A stretch of 64,000 bases of DNA, from contig NZ_FNSO01000004.1 in assembly GCF_900105945.1 (NCBI RefSeq), positions 4,154,001 through 4,218,000 on the forward strand, written 5' to 3'. The position numbers and the translations under genes were made by a program. The notes under the pieces were generated by a model. That model was not told the origin of the DNA. It saw nothing but the letters and a program-made list of their open reading frames with translations, and did not search any database. The stretch is from Amycolatopsis tolypomycina (GTDB lineage: Bacteria > Actinomycetota > Actinomycetes > Mycobacteriales > Pseudonocardiaceae). Below, in pieces: positions 41,741 through 50,758 of the stretch (the stretch's first letter is position 1; the number at the start of each line of letters is the position of its first letter).

Positions 41741-43309
41741 GTGAACGACCGTACACTCAAAACGGTGAAACAGGGACGCTCCCCGGCGGAGCCGTTCGGC
41801 TCCGGCCTGCTCGGGCCGCTCGACCAGCACGCCACGGCGTTGCGCCGACGGGTCCAAGGCCTGCTCACGGCCGCTTTGATCGCCACCAACGTGATCGGCG
41901 CGCTGGTCGTCGTCGGGCTCGCGGCACTGCTCATGCCGGCGCCGGGGATGTCCGGCGAACTGGTGCGCCTCACCGCGGTCGCAGTACCCGTGTACGTCGT
42001 TTCCGCTGTCGTCGCGGGCGCGCTGTGGGGCACCCGCGGCGCCCTCCGGACCCTGCGCTGGGCGGCCGACGGACGCCGGCCGACCGACGCCGAACGCGCG
42101 GCGAGCCTGCGCGTCCCGTTGCGGCTGACGTACGTCCAGGCCGTGTTGTGGGGCATCGCGACCCTGGTCTTCGGCGGGCTCGCGGCGCTGGTGCAGCCGG
42201 CCGTCGCGCTCACCGCGTGCCTCGTGGTCGCCTTCGCCGCGGTCGTCGTCTGCGCCATCGCCTACCTCTTCGGCGAGTTCGCCTTACGGCCGTACGCGGC
42301 GCTGGCGCTGGCGGGCACGGCGCCGGCGCGTCCGGTCAGCGGCGGCGTCAACCGGCGGATGCTGCTGTTCTGGTGCCTGGGCACCGGGGTGCCGGTGGCC
42401 GGGCTGGTCGTCACCGCGGTGCTGGCCTGGGTGCGCGGCGACGTCTCCACCACGAAGCTCGCGGTGTCGGTGATCGCGCTCGGGCTGGTCGTGCTGTGCT
42501 TCGGCCTGCTGGTCACGGTGTTCACCGCCCGCTCGGTGGTCAACCCGATCGCCTCGGTCCGCGACGCGCTCGGCCGCGTCCGGGCCGGAGACTTCGCCGT
42601 CGAGATCCCGGTCTACGACGGCACCGAGCTGGGCCTGCTGCAGGCGGGGTTCAACGACATGACGGCCGGGCTGGCCGAGCGCGAGCGGCTGCGCGACCTG
42701 TTCGGCAGGCACGTCGGCCACGAGGTGGCGGTCGAGGCCATGCGGACGTCGACGGAGCTGGGCGGCACGGTCCGGACGGTGTCGGTGCTGTTCGTCGACC
42801 TCGTCGGCTCGACGGCGCTGGCCGCGAGCCGCCCGCCGGAGGAGGTCGTCGGGCTGCTCAACCGGTTCTTCGCGGTGGTGGTCGACGAGGTCGACCGGCA
42901 CCACGGCCTGGTCAACAAGTTCGTCGGCGACGCGGCGCTGGCCGTGTTCGGGGCGCCCGCGCCGCTCGCGGACCACGCGACCTGCGCGCTGGCCGCGGGC
43001 CGCGCGATCGCCCGCAGGCTGGCCGCCGAGGTCCCGGACGGCCCGGCCGGCATCGGCGTGGCCACGGGCGACGCGGTGGCGGGCAACGTCGGCGACCCGC
43101 GCCGCTTCGAGTACACGGTGATCGGCGACCCGGTCAACGAGGCGGCCCGGCTGACCGAGCTGGCCAAGAACGCACCCGGCCGCCTGCTCGCCTCGTGGAC
43201 GGCCGTGGAGTCCGCGGCCACGGAAGAAGCGGCCCGGTGGATCGCGACCGAGGACGTCACCCTGCGCGGACGGAGCCGGCCGACCACCCTCGCGTCGCCA
43301 CGCGCCTAA
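41741..43309 (+). CDS. Membrane-bound class III adenylate cyclase
   Basis: 522 residues. Six hydrophobic helices (about residues 40-270) lead to a HAMP domain (NPIASVRDALGRVRAGDFAVEIPV), then a class III cyclase domain. SVLFVDLVGSTAL carries the first metal Asp, HGLVNKFVGDAALAVFG the substrate Lys and second metal Asp, and FEYTVIGDPVNEAARL the transition-state Asn and Arg. This is the mycobacterial Rv1318c-Rv3645 architecture. GTG 41741 is used; an internal GTG at 41765 is possible. It makes cAMP at the membrane. It ends at a tandem repeat array facing the dehydrogenase. Confidence 0.9.
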   Translation: MNDRTLKTVKQGRSPAEPFGSGLLGPLDQHATALRRRVQGLLTAALIATNVIGALVVVGLAALLMPAPGMSGELVRLTAVAVPVYVVSAVVAGALWGTRGALRTLRWAADGRRPTDAERAASLRVPLRLTYVQAVLWGIATLVFGGLAALVQPAVALTACLVVAFAAVVVCAIAYLFGEFALRPYAALALAGTAPARPVSGGVNRRMLLFWCLGTGVPVAGLVVTAVLAWVRGDVSTTKLAVSVIALGLVVLCFGLLVTVFTARSVVNPIASVRDALGRVRAGDFAVEIPVYDGTELGLLQAGFNDMTAGLAERERLRDLFGRHVGHEVAVEAMRTSTELGGTVRTVSVLFVDLVGSTALAASRPPEEVVGLLNRFFAVVVDEVDRHHGLVNKFVGDAALAVFGAPAPLADHATCALAAGRAIARRLAAEVPDGPAGIGVATGDAVAGNVGDPRRFEYTVIGDPVNEAARLTELAKNAPGRLLASWTAVESAATEEAARWIATEDVTLRGRSRPTTLASPRA

Positions 43310-43310
43310 C

Positions 43311-43423
43311 CGCCCCAATGTGGCGTTCGGTGCATCCAACGCACCCAATGTGGCGTTCGGTGCATCCAACGCACCCAATGTGGCGTTCGGTGCGTCCAAC
43401 GCACCCAATGCCACATTGGGGCG
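43311..43423. repeat. Three 30-bp tandem repeats closed by an inverted copy
   Basis: Units start at 43315, 43345 and 43375, each opening CCAATGTGGCGTTCGGTGC and ending in AACGCAC; they differ at one base. The array is bounded by an inverted pair: CGCCCCAATGTGGC at the left and its reverse complement at the right end. It fills the gap between the convergent cyclase and dehydrogenase genes. It has no spacers, so it is not CRISPR; a terminator or protein-binding array is likely. Confidence 0.88.
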
Positions 43424-44437
43424 TTAGCGGTGTGGGTCGATGTGGATCTTGGGGCCCGCGCCGCCGGTTCGCTCTCCCCCGAGCACCGCTCCGACCTCGC
43501 CCAGCCCCACCGTCGCCGCCACGAGGGGGCGGGGGTCGACCGCGCCGGTCGCGTACGCCTCGATCGTCTCCGCCAGCCCCGGCGAACCCGACAGCACCCC
43601 GACCGCCGTGACGTCCTTCAGGACCAGCGATCGGGTGTCGAGGCCGCTCGGCTGCCCGGACAGTCCGATGTAGACGACCCGGCCCGCCGGCTCCACCAGC
43701 TCCACCGCCAGCGACGGCGACCCCGCCGCGCCGGTGGCGTCGACGACCGCGTCGAAGGGCAACGAGGGCAACGTCTCCCGGGTCCACGCGTTCGCGAACC
43801 CGAGGCTGCGGGGGAAGTCGAGCGAGCCGACGCCCATCAGGTGCACCTCGGCGCCCGCCGCGCGCAGGAACATCGCCGTGAGCAGGCCGATCGTGCCCGG
43901 GCCGAGGACCAGCGCCCGGTCCCCCTCGCCGACGTCGGCCGCGCGGGCGGCGCGCAGGGCGTTGCCGCCCGGCTCGACCAATGCGCCGAGCACCGCGTCC
44001 ACAGAGGACGGCAGCGCGTGCAGCGACCACGCCGGCACCGCGAGGCGTTCGGCCAGCGCGCCGGCCCGGCCGCCGCGGATGCCGACCTCCTGGCGGCTTT
44101 CGCAGGTGTGCTGGTGACCGCGGCGGCACCGGCGGCACGTCCGGTCGCCGAGCATCGTGTCGCCCATGACCCGGCGGCCGAGCCAGGCCGGGTCCACGCC
44201 CTCGCCCACGGCCGTCACCGTGCCCGCCCACTCGTGGCCGAGCCGCATCGGGTACGCCGAGTGCCCCTGGTGGAGGTAGGCCATGGCGCCGGTGAAGAAC
44301 TCGACGTCGGTGCCGCACACGCCCGCGCGTTCGACGTCGACGACGACCTCGCCCGCGACGGCCCGCGGCGCGGGGACCTCCTGCACCGAGCACTCGCCCG
44401 GCCCGGTGAGCACGAAGGCCCGCATGGTCGATGACAT
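43424..44437 (-). CDS. Zinc-dependent medium-chain alcohol dehydrogenase
   Basis: 337 residues. The catalytic zinc site is VCGTDVEF with LGHEWAG (GHE), and the structural zinc lobe is reduced to CRRCRRGHQHTC (fewer than four well-spaced Cys). The Rossmann motif is LGPGTIGLLTAMFL (about residues 172-185), followed by VVDATGA. Threonine or sorbitol dehydrogenase-like relatives oxidise polyols or amino alcohols with NAD(P). ATG 44437 is used, though ATG 44425 (MRAFVL) is possible. Divergent from a TetR-hydrolase pair; the TetR may regulate it too. Confidence 0.88.
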   Translation of the reverse strand: MSSTMRAFVLTGPGECSVQEVPAPRAVAGEVVVDVERAGVCGTDVEFFTGAMAYLHQGHSAYPMRLGHEWAGTVTAVGEGVDPAWLGRRVMGDTMLGDRTCRRCRRGHQHTCESRQEVGIRGGRAGALAERLAVPAWSLHALPSSVDAVLGALVEPGGNALRAARAADVGEGDRALVLGPGTIGLLTAMFLRAAGAEVHLMGVGSLDFPRSLGFANAWTRETLPSLPFDAVVDATGAAGSPSLAVELVEPAGRVVYIGLSGQPSGLDTRSLVLKDVTAVGVLSGSPGLAETIEAYATGAVDPRPLVAATVGLGEVGAVLGGERTGGAGPKIHIDPHR

Positions 44438-44496
44438 GGCCGCATCCTCGCATCCCCCGCGCCGCCCACGTTACCGAACACTTGCTATTTTCTTGA

Positions 44497-44520
44497 CACC
44501 TGTCCATTATCGACCAGGTG
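44497..44520. promoter_or_regulatory. Inverted repeat at the TetR start
   Basis: CACCTG and CAGGTG are separated by 12 bases; the right arm includes the TetR GTG start, and a TTGACA hexamer at 44493-44498 overlaps the left arm. Suggests autoregulation. Confidence 0.4.
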
Positions 44521-45126
44521 GCCGACGACTGGACGACCGAAGCGCCCGCCAAGGACCGGCGGGTGCGCCGGTCACGTGCGGCCCTGATGCGGGCCGCGGT
44601 CGAGCTCGTGTCCGAACGCGACTCCACCGCCGTCCCCGTGTCCGAGATCGCCGAGGCGGCGGACGTCAGCCGCCAGGTGCTCTACCAGCAGTTCGGCGAC
44701 CGGGACACGCTGCTGCTGGAGGCCGCGCTCGACCTCGTCCGGCGCGAACTGCTCGGCGAGCTCGCCGACCTCGCGGTCCCCGACGGCGAACGCGCGTCGC
44801 TGCTGGCGCTGGGCCGGCACTTCGCCCGGTACCGGCGCTTCTACCGCGCGCTGCAGACCGGGGCGTCCGCCTACGCCCTCAACAAGGCCCTGACCGGCCT
44901 CTTCCTCCCGTTCAACCGGGAGAACCTCGAGCGCGCGCTCGGCGGCCGCCTCGACGCCGAGGGTGTCGAGGACCTGGCCACCTTCCTGACCGGCGGGGCC
45001 GGGGCGTTCGTCACCACGTGGGTCGTCGACGGGCCGGACCCGCTCGACCCGGAAGAGTTCGCCGACCGGCTGCAGCGGATGCACTCGGTCGTCACCGCGA
45101 TGATCACGAAGGAGGCCGGCCGATGA
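44518..45126 (+). CDS. TetR-family regulator
   Basis: 202 residues. The helix-turn-helix is PVSEIAEAADVSRQVLYQQFGDRDTLL (about residues 40-66), with an actinobacterial C-terminal domain. GTG 44518 has no ribosome site and overlaps an inverted repeat, so the mRNA may be nearly leaderless. The ATG of the CocE hydrolase overlaps its stop (ATGA). It probably responds to a substrate of that hydrolase or of the divergent dehydrogenase. Confidence 0.88.
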   Translation: MADDWTTEAPAKDRRVRRSRAALMRAAVELVSERDSTAVPVSEIAEAADVSRQVLYQQFGDRDTLLLEAALDLVRRELLGELADLAVPDGERASLLALGRHFARYRRFYRALQTGASAYALNKALTGLFLPFNRENLERALGGRLDAEGVEDLATFLTGGAGAFVTTWVVDGPDPLDPEEFADRLQRMHSVVTAMITKEAGR

Positions 45127-46745
45127 TCAGCCGTCTTGTCGAACGCCTGCTGAAGCTGCCCGCGCCGGCCACCCGGCACCTCGTCGTCCGGCGGGACCTG
45201 CGCGTCCCGATGCGCGACGGCGTCGCACTGCTCGCCGACCACTGGGCGCCGCGCGCCGGCGGGGACGGGCTCCCGACCGCGCTGGTGCGCACGCCCTACG
45301 GCCGCCGGGGCGCGTTCGGCGCGATCCTGGCGCGTCCGCTGGCCGAGCGCGGCTTCCAGGTGCTGATCCAGAGCACCCGCGGCGGCTTCGGCTCCGGCGG
45401 CGTGTTCGACCCGCTGCGGCAGGAGCGCGAAGACGGCCTCGCGACGGTGGACTGGGTGGTGGCGCAGCCCTGGTCCGGCGACGCGATCGTGCTCGTCGGC
45501 GCCAGCTATCTCGGGTACGTGCAGTGGGCGGCCGCCGACCGCCTGCCGCCGCAGGTGAAGGCGATGGTCCCGCAGGTCACCGAGTCCGGGCTGACGCTGG
45601 AGTTCCTGCGCGAGGACGGCCTTTCGCTGGAGACGCCGTTCGGGTGGGGCGTCCAGGTCGCGACCCAGGAACGCCGCTTCGCGCTGCTGCGGCAACGCAC
45701 CCAGGCGAAGAAGCTCCGGCAGGCGCTGCACACGCTGCCACTCGCCCAGGCCGACGTCGTCGCCATCGGCCACCGCTCCGACTACATCCAGGACATCCTG
45801 GTCCACCCGGAGACCAGCCCGCGCTGGGCCGAGATCGACCACCGCAGCCGCGTCGCGGACGTCACCGTCCCGGTCAGCTCGGTCGCCGGCTGGTACGACA
45901 TCTTCCTGCCCGGCCAGCTGCGCGACTTCCGGACACTGCAGGACGCGGGACGGCGGCCGCGCCTGGCGGTCGGGCCGTGGACCCACGCCGGCCGCGACAG
46001 CCTGCTCGGCAGCACGGGCAAGACGCTGCGGGAGGCCCTGGAATTCGGGCTCGCGCACGCCCGTGGCGAAGAACCGCCGGAGCGGGCCCCGGTCCGGCTG
46101 TTCGTCATGGGCGAGGAAGCTTGGCGCGACTTCGCTTCCTGGCCGCCGGAAGGCTATGCGCCGCAACGATTCCACCTGCAGGCCGGGGGCACGTTGGCCA
46201 CGGACGTACCCGGCGAGTCCGCGCCGGACCGCTACCGCTACGACCCGGCGGACCCGACCCCCGCGGCCGGCGGCGTGCGCATGGCCCCCGACGCGGGCCG
46301 GGTGGACAACGCGGCGCTGGAAGCGCGCGCCGACGTCCTCACCTACACCACCGACGTGCTCGGCGAAGACGTCGAAGTGATCGGGGACGTGCACGCGGAA
46401 ATCTGGTTCCGGTCGAGCCTGCGGTTCGCCGACGTCTTCGTACGGCTCTGCGACGTCGGCCCGGACGGCCGTTCGGTCAACGTCTGCGACGGCCTCACCA
46501 GCCTGCGCGAGGCGGACGAACTGGCCGCCGTCACGGTGCGGCTGTGGCCGACGGCGCACCGGTTCAAGCGCGGGCACCGCATCCGCGTCCAGGTCTCCAG
46601 CGGCGCTTTCCCGCGCTACGCCCGGAATCCCGGCACCGGCGAGCCGCACGCCACCGCGGTCACGCTGCGCGCCGCGGACCAGGAGGTGCACCACGGCCCC
46701 GCGCACGCGTCGGCGATCGTGCTTCCCGTGCGTAATTCACGATGA
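45123..46745 (+). CDS. CocE/NonD-family hydrolase
   Basis: 540 residues. The N-terminal alpha/beta hydrolase domain opens DLRVPMRDGVALLADHW, has the nucleophile in VLVGASYLGYVQW (Ser of GxSYxG, about residue 128), and the His near VGPWTHAG. The C-terminal jelly-roll starts at about 370 (FVMGEEAWRDFASWPPEGY) and ends IRVQVSSGAFPRYARNPGT, typical of CocE and Xaa-Pro dipeptidyl-peptidases. Members split esters (cocaine esterase), beta-lactam side chains or dipeptides. No signal peptide. Translationally coupled to TetR; substrate unknown. Confidence 0.88.
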   Translation: MISRLVERLLKLPAPATRHLVVRRDLRVPMRDGVALLADHWAPRAGGDGLPTALVRTPYGRRGAFGAILARPLAERGFQVLIQSTRGGFGSGGVFDPLRQEREDGLATVDWVVAQPWSGDAIVLVGASYLGYVQWAAADRLPPQVKAMVPQVTESGLTLEFLREDGLSLETPFGWGVQVATQERRFALLRQRTQAKKLRQALHTLPLAQADVVAIGHRSDYIQDILVHPETSPRWAEIDHRSRVADVTVPVSSVAGWYDIFLPGQLRDFRTLQDAGRRPRLAVGPWTHAGRDSLLGSTGKTLREALEFGLAHARGEEPPERAPVRLFVMGEEAWRDFASWPPEGYAPQRFHLQAGGTLATDVPGESAPDRYRYDPADPTPAAGGVRMAPDAGRVDNAALEARADVLTYTTDVLGEDVEVIGDVHAEIWFRSSLRFADVFVRLCDVGPDGRSVNVCDGLTSLREADELAAVTVRLWPTAHRFKRGHRIRVQVSSGAFPRYARNPGTGEPHATAVTLRAADQEVHHGPAHASAIVLPVRNSR

Positions 46746-46876
46746 CGGAACCTATTCCGCGAAAATACCGCGAAGTGGAGTGAAAAAGAATTCCCGGCGA
46801 CGCGCCGGAAATCGTGTAACGCGCTCTCCGGTGCCGCGACTAACGCGATGTTTCCAGCTTTTCGCGGGGAGGCATC

Positions 46877-48817
46877 GTGGACGTCAAGACGGACCGGCAG
46901 TCCGAACAGGAACAGGCCGCGGCCGCTCGGGCCGCCGAGCGGACCGAAGAGCGGCAGGAGAAGATCGCGTTGCTGCGCAAGCCCGGCGGGATCGCCGAGG
47001 CCGACGAGCCGAGCCGGGTCGCCACCCGGATCGACCGGCTCGGCCGCTACTACCCCGACGTCCGGCCGGTGAGCCCGGCGGCGATCGCGGCCGGCGACCC
47101 GGAAGCGATGACGGCCGCGGGTGCGATCCTCGAACGCATTGTCCTCACGAACGACCTGCTCGGCGTGGGCTACCTCGAAGGCGGGGTCGCGGCCGCGTCC
47201 GCGATCGGCCGGGTGAACATCCGGAACGCCCAGGGCAGGCTGGTCGGCTACGGCACGGGCTCGCTGGTGTCGCCGGAGCTGCTGCTGACCAACCACCACG
47301 TGCTGCCGGACGCGGCGGCCGCCGGGTTCAGCATCATCGAGTTCGACTACCAGGACGGCATCGACGGCCTGCCCCGGCCGGTGCGGGCGTTCGCGCTCGA
47401 CCCCGACCGCTTCTTCGCCGCCGACCGCTCGCTCGACTTCGCGCTCGTCGCGGTGAAAGCGACCGCCGACGAGTTGCGGCCGTTCGGGTTCAACCGGCTG
47501 ATCGGCAGCGAGGGCAAGGCGATCGTCGGCGACTTCGTCACCATCGTCCAGCACCCCGGTGGCGGCAAGAAACAGGTCGCGCTGCGGGAAAACCGCGTCG
47601 TCGACGTCCTCGAGAACTTCCTGCACTACGAAACCGACACCGAGCCGGGATCGTCCGGCTCGCCGGTGTTCAACGACCAGTGGGAGATCGTGGCGCTGCA
47701 CCACGCGAGCGTCCCGGCGGCGGGCCGCGCGGAGTACGGCGGGTTCCTCAACGAAGGCATCCGGGTGAGCAAGCTGCTGAAGTTCCTGCGGGCACAGGCG
47801 TTCACGCCGGCGCAGCAGGCCCTGCTCGACCGGCTTTCCACCCGTCCCGAACGCGCGCTGCCGACGGCCGTCGCCAACGGCGGTGGTGGTGGCGCTTCGC
47901 CGGTGCTCACGCTGTCGATGCCGTTCGACATCCGGCTGCGGGCCGAGCCGGCCGCCGGGCGGATCGACCCGGACTACTCGAACCGGGCGGGCTACGACCC
48001 GGACTTCCTGCCCGGGCGCACCGTGCCGCTGCCCGGCCTGTCCGCGGAGCTCCTGCCGCTGGCGGCGATCAACCGGCAGGCGCCCGGCGAGCCGCGGTAC
48101 GTCCTGCCGTACCACCACTTCAGCGTCGTCATGCACCGGGAACGGCGGCTGGCGATGTTCACCGCGGTCAACATCGACGGGCGCACCAGCCGGTCGTTGC
48201 GGCGCGAAGCCGACCACTGGTCGCTCGACCCGCGCGTCGCGGTGACCGAGCAGATCGGCGAGGAGATCTACCGGGCCAACCCCCTCGACCGCGGGCACCT
48301 GGTCCGCCGCCTCGACCCGGCGTGGGGCGCGACCGAGGCGGTCGCCCAGCTGGGCAACGACGACACGTTCCACTTCACGAACTGCTCGCCGCAGCACAAG
48401 GACTTCAACCAGAACAAGACGACGTGGGCCGGGCTCGAGGACTACGTGCTGAACAACGCGGACAACTTCGACCTGAAGGTCAGTGTGGTGACCGGCCCGG
48501 TGCTGGCCGCCGACGACGACCAGTACCGCGGGGTGCAGCTGCCGCGCCAGTTCTGGAAGGTCGTGGCGATGGTCAAGAAGGACGGGAGCCTGTCGGCGAC
48601 GGCGTACCTGCTCAGCCAGGCGGAGCTCATCGAGGGCCTGGAGGCGGCGACCGAGTTCGACTACGGCGCGTACCGCACCTTCCAGGTCCCGGTCCACCGG
48701 ATCGCCGAGCTGACCGGCCTGTCGTTCGGCGACCTGCCCGCCGCCGACCCGCTCGCCGGGCTGGAGTCGACGCGCCTGGCCCAGGAGATCCGGACGGCGG
48801 CGGACCTGACGCTGTGA
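46877..48817 (+). CDS. Trypsin-like protease fused to NUC1 (endonuclease G-type) nuclease
   Basis: A 646-residue cytosolic fusion (no signal peptide). An N-terminal charged coiled-coil-like stretch (1-35) precedes a helical linker with ILERIVLTNDLLGVGYLEGGVAAASAIGRV. A V8/trypsin-like domain follows (about 115-330) with the triad H141 in LLLTNHHVLP, D187 in SLDFALVAV and S260 in GSSGSPVF. The C-terminal DNA/RNA non-specific nuclease domain (about 350-620) has DRGHLVRR with catalytic H474 and NCSPQHKDFNQNKTTW with the metal Asn. All key residues are intact in both. GTG 46877 follows GGGAGG. A secreted enzyme would need a signal, so the protein likely acts inside the cell, perhaps as an immunity or cell-death effector whose nuclease is controlled by proteolysis (inference). 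Confidence 0.87.
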   Translation: MDVKTDRQSEQEQAAAARAAERTEERQEKIALLRKPGGIAEADEPSRVATRIDRLGRYYPDVRPVSPAAIAAGDPEAMTAAGAILERIVLTNDLLGVGYLEGGVAAASAIGRVNIRNAQGRLVGYGTGSLVSPELLLTNHHVLPDAAAAGFSIIEFDYQDGIDGLPRPVRAFALDPDRFFAADRSLDFALVAVKATADELRPFGFNRLIGSEGKAIVGDFVTIVQHPGGGKKQVALRENRVVDVLENFLHYETDTEPGSSGSPVFNDQWEIVALHHASVPAAGRAEYGGFLNEGIRVSKLLKFLRAQAFTPAQQALLDRLSTRPERALPTAVANGGGGGASPVLTLSMPFDIRLRAEPAAGRIDPDYSNRAGYDPDFLPGRTVPLPGLSAELLPLAAINRQAPGEPRYVLPYHHFSVVMHRERRLAMFTAVNIDGRTSRSLRREADHWSLDPRVAVTEQIGEEIYRANPLDRGHLVRRLDPAWGATEAVAQLGNDDTFHFTNCSPQHKDFNQNKTTWAGLEDYVLNNADNFDLKVSVVTGPVLAADDDQYRGVQLPRQFWKVVAMVKKDGSLSATAYLLSQAELIEGLEAATEFDYGAYRTFQVPVHRIAELTGLSFGDLPAADPLAGLESTRLAQEIRTAADLTL

Positions 48818-48821
48818 CAGG

Positions 48822-49478
48822 CTAGTCCGTCCGTCCACTGAGGATTTCGAACGCGTGGCGGCGGTGCTCGGCGAACAGCGCGAGCGCCGTCGCGCGGTCA
48901 CGGGCCCGCAGCGCCGTCACGAGCTCGCGGTGTTCGGCGGGGATGCCGTCGAGGTAGCCGTCGGTGGCGACGCCGATCCGGGTCAGCAGGAACAGGTGCA
49001 CCTGCGAACGGATCGCCTGCCACGCGTCCTGGAGCCGGCGGTGGCCCGCGGCGGCGTAGACGGCGTCGTGGAATTCGAGGTCGCACCGGACCATTTCGTG
49101 CTCGTCGATGGCGCGTTCCATGCGGCCCACCGCGGCGTCGATCACGGCCAGGGAATCCTCGCCGGCACGCTCGACGACGAGTTCGACGGCCAGCTGCTCG
49201 AGGGCGGCCCGCAGGCTGTTCAGCTCGGCGACGTCGTCGTCGGACAGGGCGGTCACCGTGGTGCCGCGGTGCCACTCGCTGCGGACGAGCCCCTCGCGCT
49301 CCAGCTTGAACAGCGCTTCCCGCACAGGTCCGCGGCTGACGCCCAGCGCCTCGGCGAGCTCGACCTCGCGCAGCTGGCTGCCCGGGGCGTAGACGCCGTC
49401 GAAGACCGCGTCGCGGATCCGGTCCGCGACCTCGTCGGCCAATCCGCGGCGGCGGGCGGGGACCACCGAACCACTCAT
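48822..49478 (-). CDS. GntR-family regulator, FCD (FadR/VanR) type
   Basis: 218 residues. The winged helix is LREVELAEALGVSRGPVREALFKLEREGLV (about residues 36-65). The FCD ligand domain follows, with metal-site residues in CDLEFHDAVYAAAGHRRL and EHRELVTALRARD...FAEHRRHAFEIL. It is divergent from a VOC-family gene over a short gap containing ATGTTAACAT, the usual form of a FadR-type operator. Probably senses a carboxylate that the VOC enzyme handles. Confidence 0.9.
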   Translation of the reverse strand: MSGSVVPARRRGLADEVADRIRDAVFDGVYAPGSQLREVELAEALGVSRGPVREALFKLEREGLVRSEWHRGTTVTALSDDDVAELNSLRAALEQLAVELVVERAGEDSLAVIDAAVGRMERAIDEHEMVRCDLEFHDAVYAAAGHRRLQDAWQAIRSQVHLFLLTRIGVATDGYLDGIPAEHRELVTALRARDRATALALFAEHRRHAFEILSGRTD

Positions 49479-49484
49479 GTCGTA

Positions 49485-49494
49485 ATGTTAACAT
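49485..49494. promoter_or_regulatory. GntR operator candidate
   Basis: ATGTTAACAT, a perfect ten-base palindrome seven bases upstream of the GntR start, in the divergent gap with the VOC gene. Confidence 0.6.
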
Positions 49495-49524
49495 CCGGAC
49501 AAGATCACCGTGGAAGGAGCCCCC

Positions 49525-49947
49525 ATGACCCTGGCCATCCCCCGCTTCCACCTCGCCATGCCGGTCGGCGACCTGGCCGCCGCGCGCCGGTTCTACGGCG
49601 AGGTGCTCGGCCTCGAGCAGGGCCGCAGCGCCGAGACGTGGATCGACTGGAACCTGCACGGCCACCAGTTCGTGACGCACCTGGCGCCGAGCGGCCCGGA
49701 ACGCGTCCACAACCCGGTCGACGGCCACGACGTCCCGGTGCCGCACTTCGGGCTGATCCTCACCGTGCCGCAGTTCCAGGCCCTCGCCGACCGGCTGCGC
49801 GCGGCGGGGACGGAGTTCGTGATCGAGCCGTACGTCCGCTTCGCGGGCCAGCCCGGCGAGCAGTGGACGATGTTCCTGCTCGACCCGGCGGGCAACGCCC
49901 TGGAGTTCAAGGCCTTCGCCGACGACGCCCAGGTGTTCGCGGTCTGA
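49525..49947 (+). CDS. VOC-family dioxygenase-like protein
   Basis: A 140-residue single VOC module. [23 protein letters not shown] gives the first metal His (about residue 9), HFGLILTV a second, and [15 protein letters not shown] the Glu, so a His-His-Glu site is plausible. This form is common for extradiol-dioxygenase-like proteins and glyoxalases. ATG 49525 follows GGAAGGAG; an upstream GTG (49510) is out of range of a ribosome site. Under the divergent GntR. Confidence 0.85.
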   Translation: MTLAIPRFHLAMPVGDLAAARRFYGEVLGLEQGRSAETWIDWNLHGHQFVTHLAPSGPERVHNPVDGHDVPVPHFGLILTVPQFQALADRLRAAGTEFVIEPYVRFAGQPGEQWTMFLLDPAGNALEFKAFADDAQVFAV

Positions 49948-50017
49948 TCCACCCGAACGGGCCGCCGGCGCTGGGTACCCGGTGTCACGGAGCGTGCCCG
50001 ACCCCGGGGAGACCGCG

Positions 50018-50758
50018 ATGGAACCAGCCGACGACCAGCCGGACGCCGTGCTGCTCGCCGCCCTGCGGGCCGGGGACCTCGACGCCGCCGGCCGGCTCTT
50101 CCGCCGGCACGCCGAGCCCCTGCGGCGGGCCGCCGGCGCCTGGTCGCGGCAGCCCGCCGAACGGGACGACCTGGTGGCCGAGACCTTCGCAAGGGTGCTG
50201 GCGGTCGTGCTCGCCGGCGGCGGCCCGCACGGCGACCTGCGGCCGTACCTGGTGGTGACGCTGCGCAACCTGGTGTCCCGCTGGAGCAGCCAGCGCAGCC
50301 GGATCGAGCTGCGCGCCACGGTCCCCGACGCCACCGCCGGCGGCGCCGACGAGCTCGCCCTGCACCGGTCGAACACGAGGTTGGCGTGGTCGGCGTACCG
50401 CACGCTGCCCGGGCACTGGCGGACGGTGCTGTGGCGCACCACGGCCGAGGGCGGCACCCCGACCGAGGTCGCGCCCTCGCTGGGGCTGTCGCCGAACGGC
50501 GTCGCGGCGCCGGCGATGCGCGCCCGCGAGGGCCTGCGGCAGGCCTACCTGCAGGTCCAGGTCCCCGAGCCGGAGGAGCCGACATGCCGCGAACCCCGCC
50601 GGCGCATGGGCGCCTGGGTCCGCGGCGCCCTCGGACCGCGCCGGGCGGGCGCGATCGCCGAGCACGTCGCGGGCTGCGGGGCTTGCAGGTTGGTCGCCCA
50701 CGGTTTGGACGAGGCGAACCGCGAACTACCCGGCTCGGCGGCGCGGCTCACGGGGTGA
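50018..50758 (+). CDS. ECF-like sigma factor with C-terminal zinc finger
   Basis: 246 residues. Region 2 is at about 10-85 (LFRRHAEPLRRAAGAWSRQPAERDDLVAETFARVL) and region 4 at about 125-170 (LPGHWRTVLWRTTAEGGTPTEVAPSLGLSPNGVAAPAMRAREGLRQAY). The C-terminus adds an anti-sigma-type zinc finger, HVAGCGACRLVA (HxxxCxxC, near 222), which usually resides in a separate protein. ATG 50018 has GGGGAG upstream; the longer frame to 49982 lacks a ribosome site. The fused finger could hold the sigma factor inactive until redox change releases zinc (inference). No anti-sigma gene follows. Confidence 0.82.
   Translation: MEPADDQPDAVLLAALRAGDLDAAGRLFRRHAEPLRRAAGAWSRQPAERDDLVAETFARVLAVVLAGGGPHGDLRPYLVVTLRNLVSRWSSQRSRIELRATVPDATAGGADELALHRSNTRLAWSAYRTLPGHWRTVLWRTTAEGGTPTEVAPSLGLSPNGVAAPAMRAREGLRQAYLQVQVPEPEEPTCREPRRRMGAWVRGALGPRRAGAIAEHVAGCGACRLVAHGLDEANRELPGSAARLTG

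Noticed and set aside
43311..43423. CRISPR array
   Set aside because: The 30-base repeats are directly adjacent without spacers and there are no cas genes.
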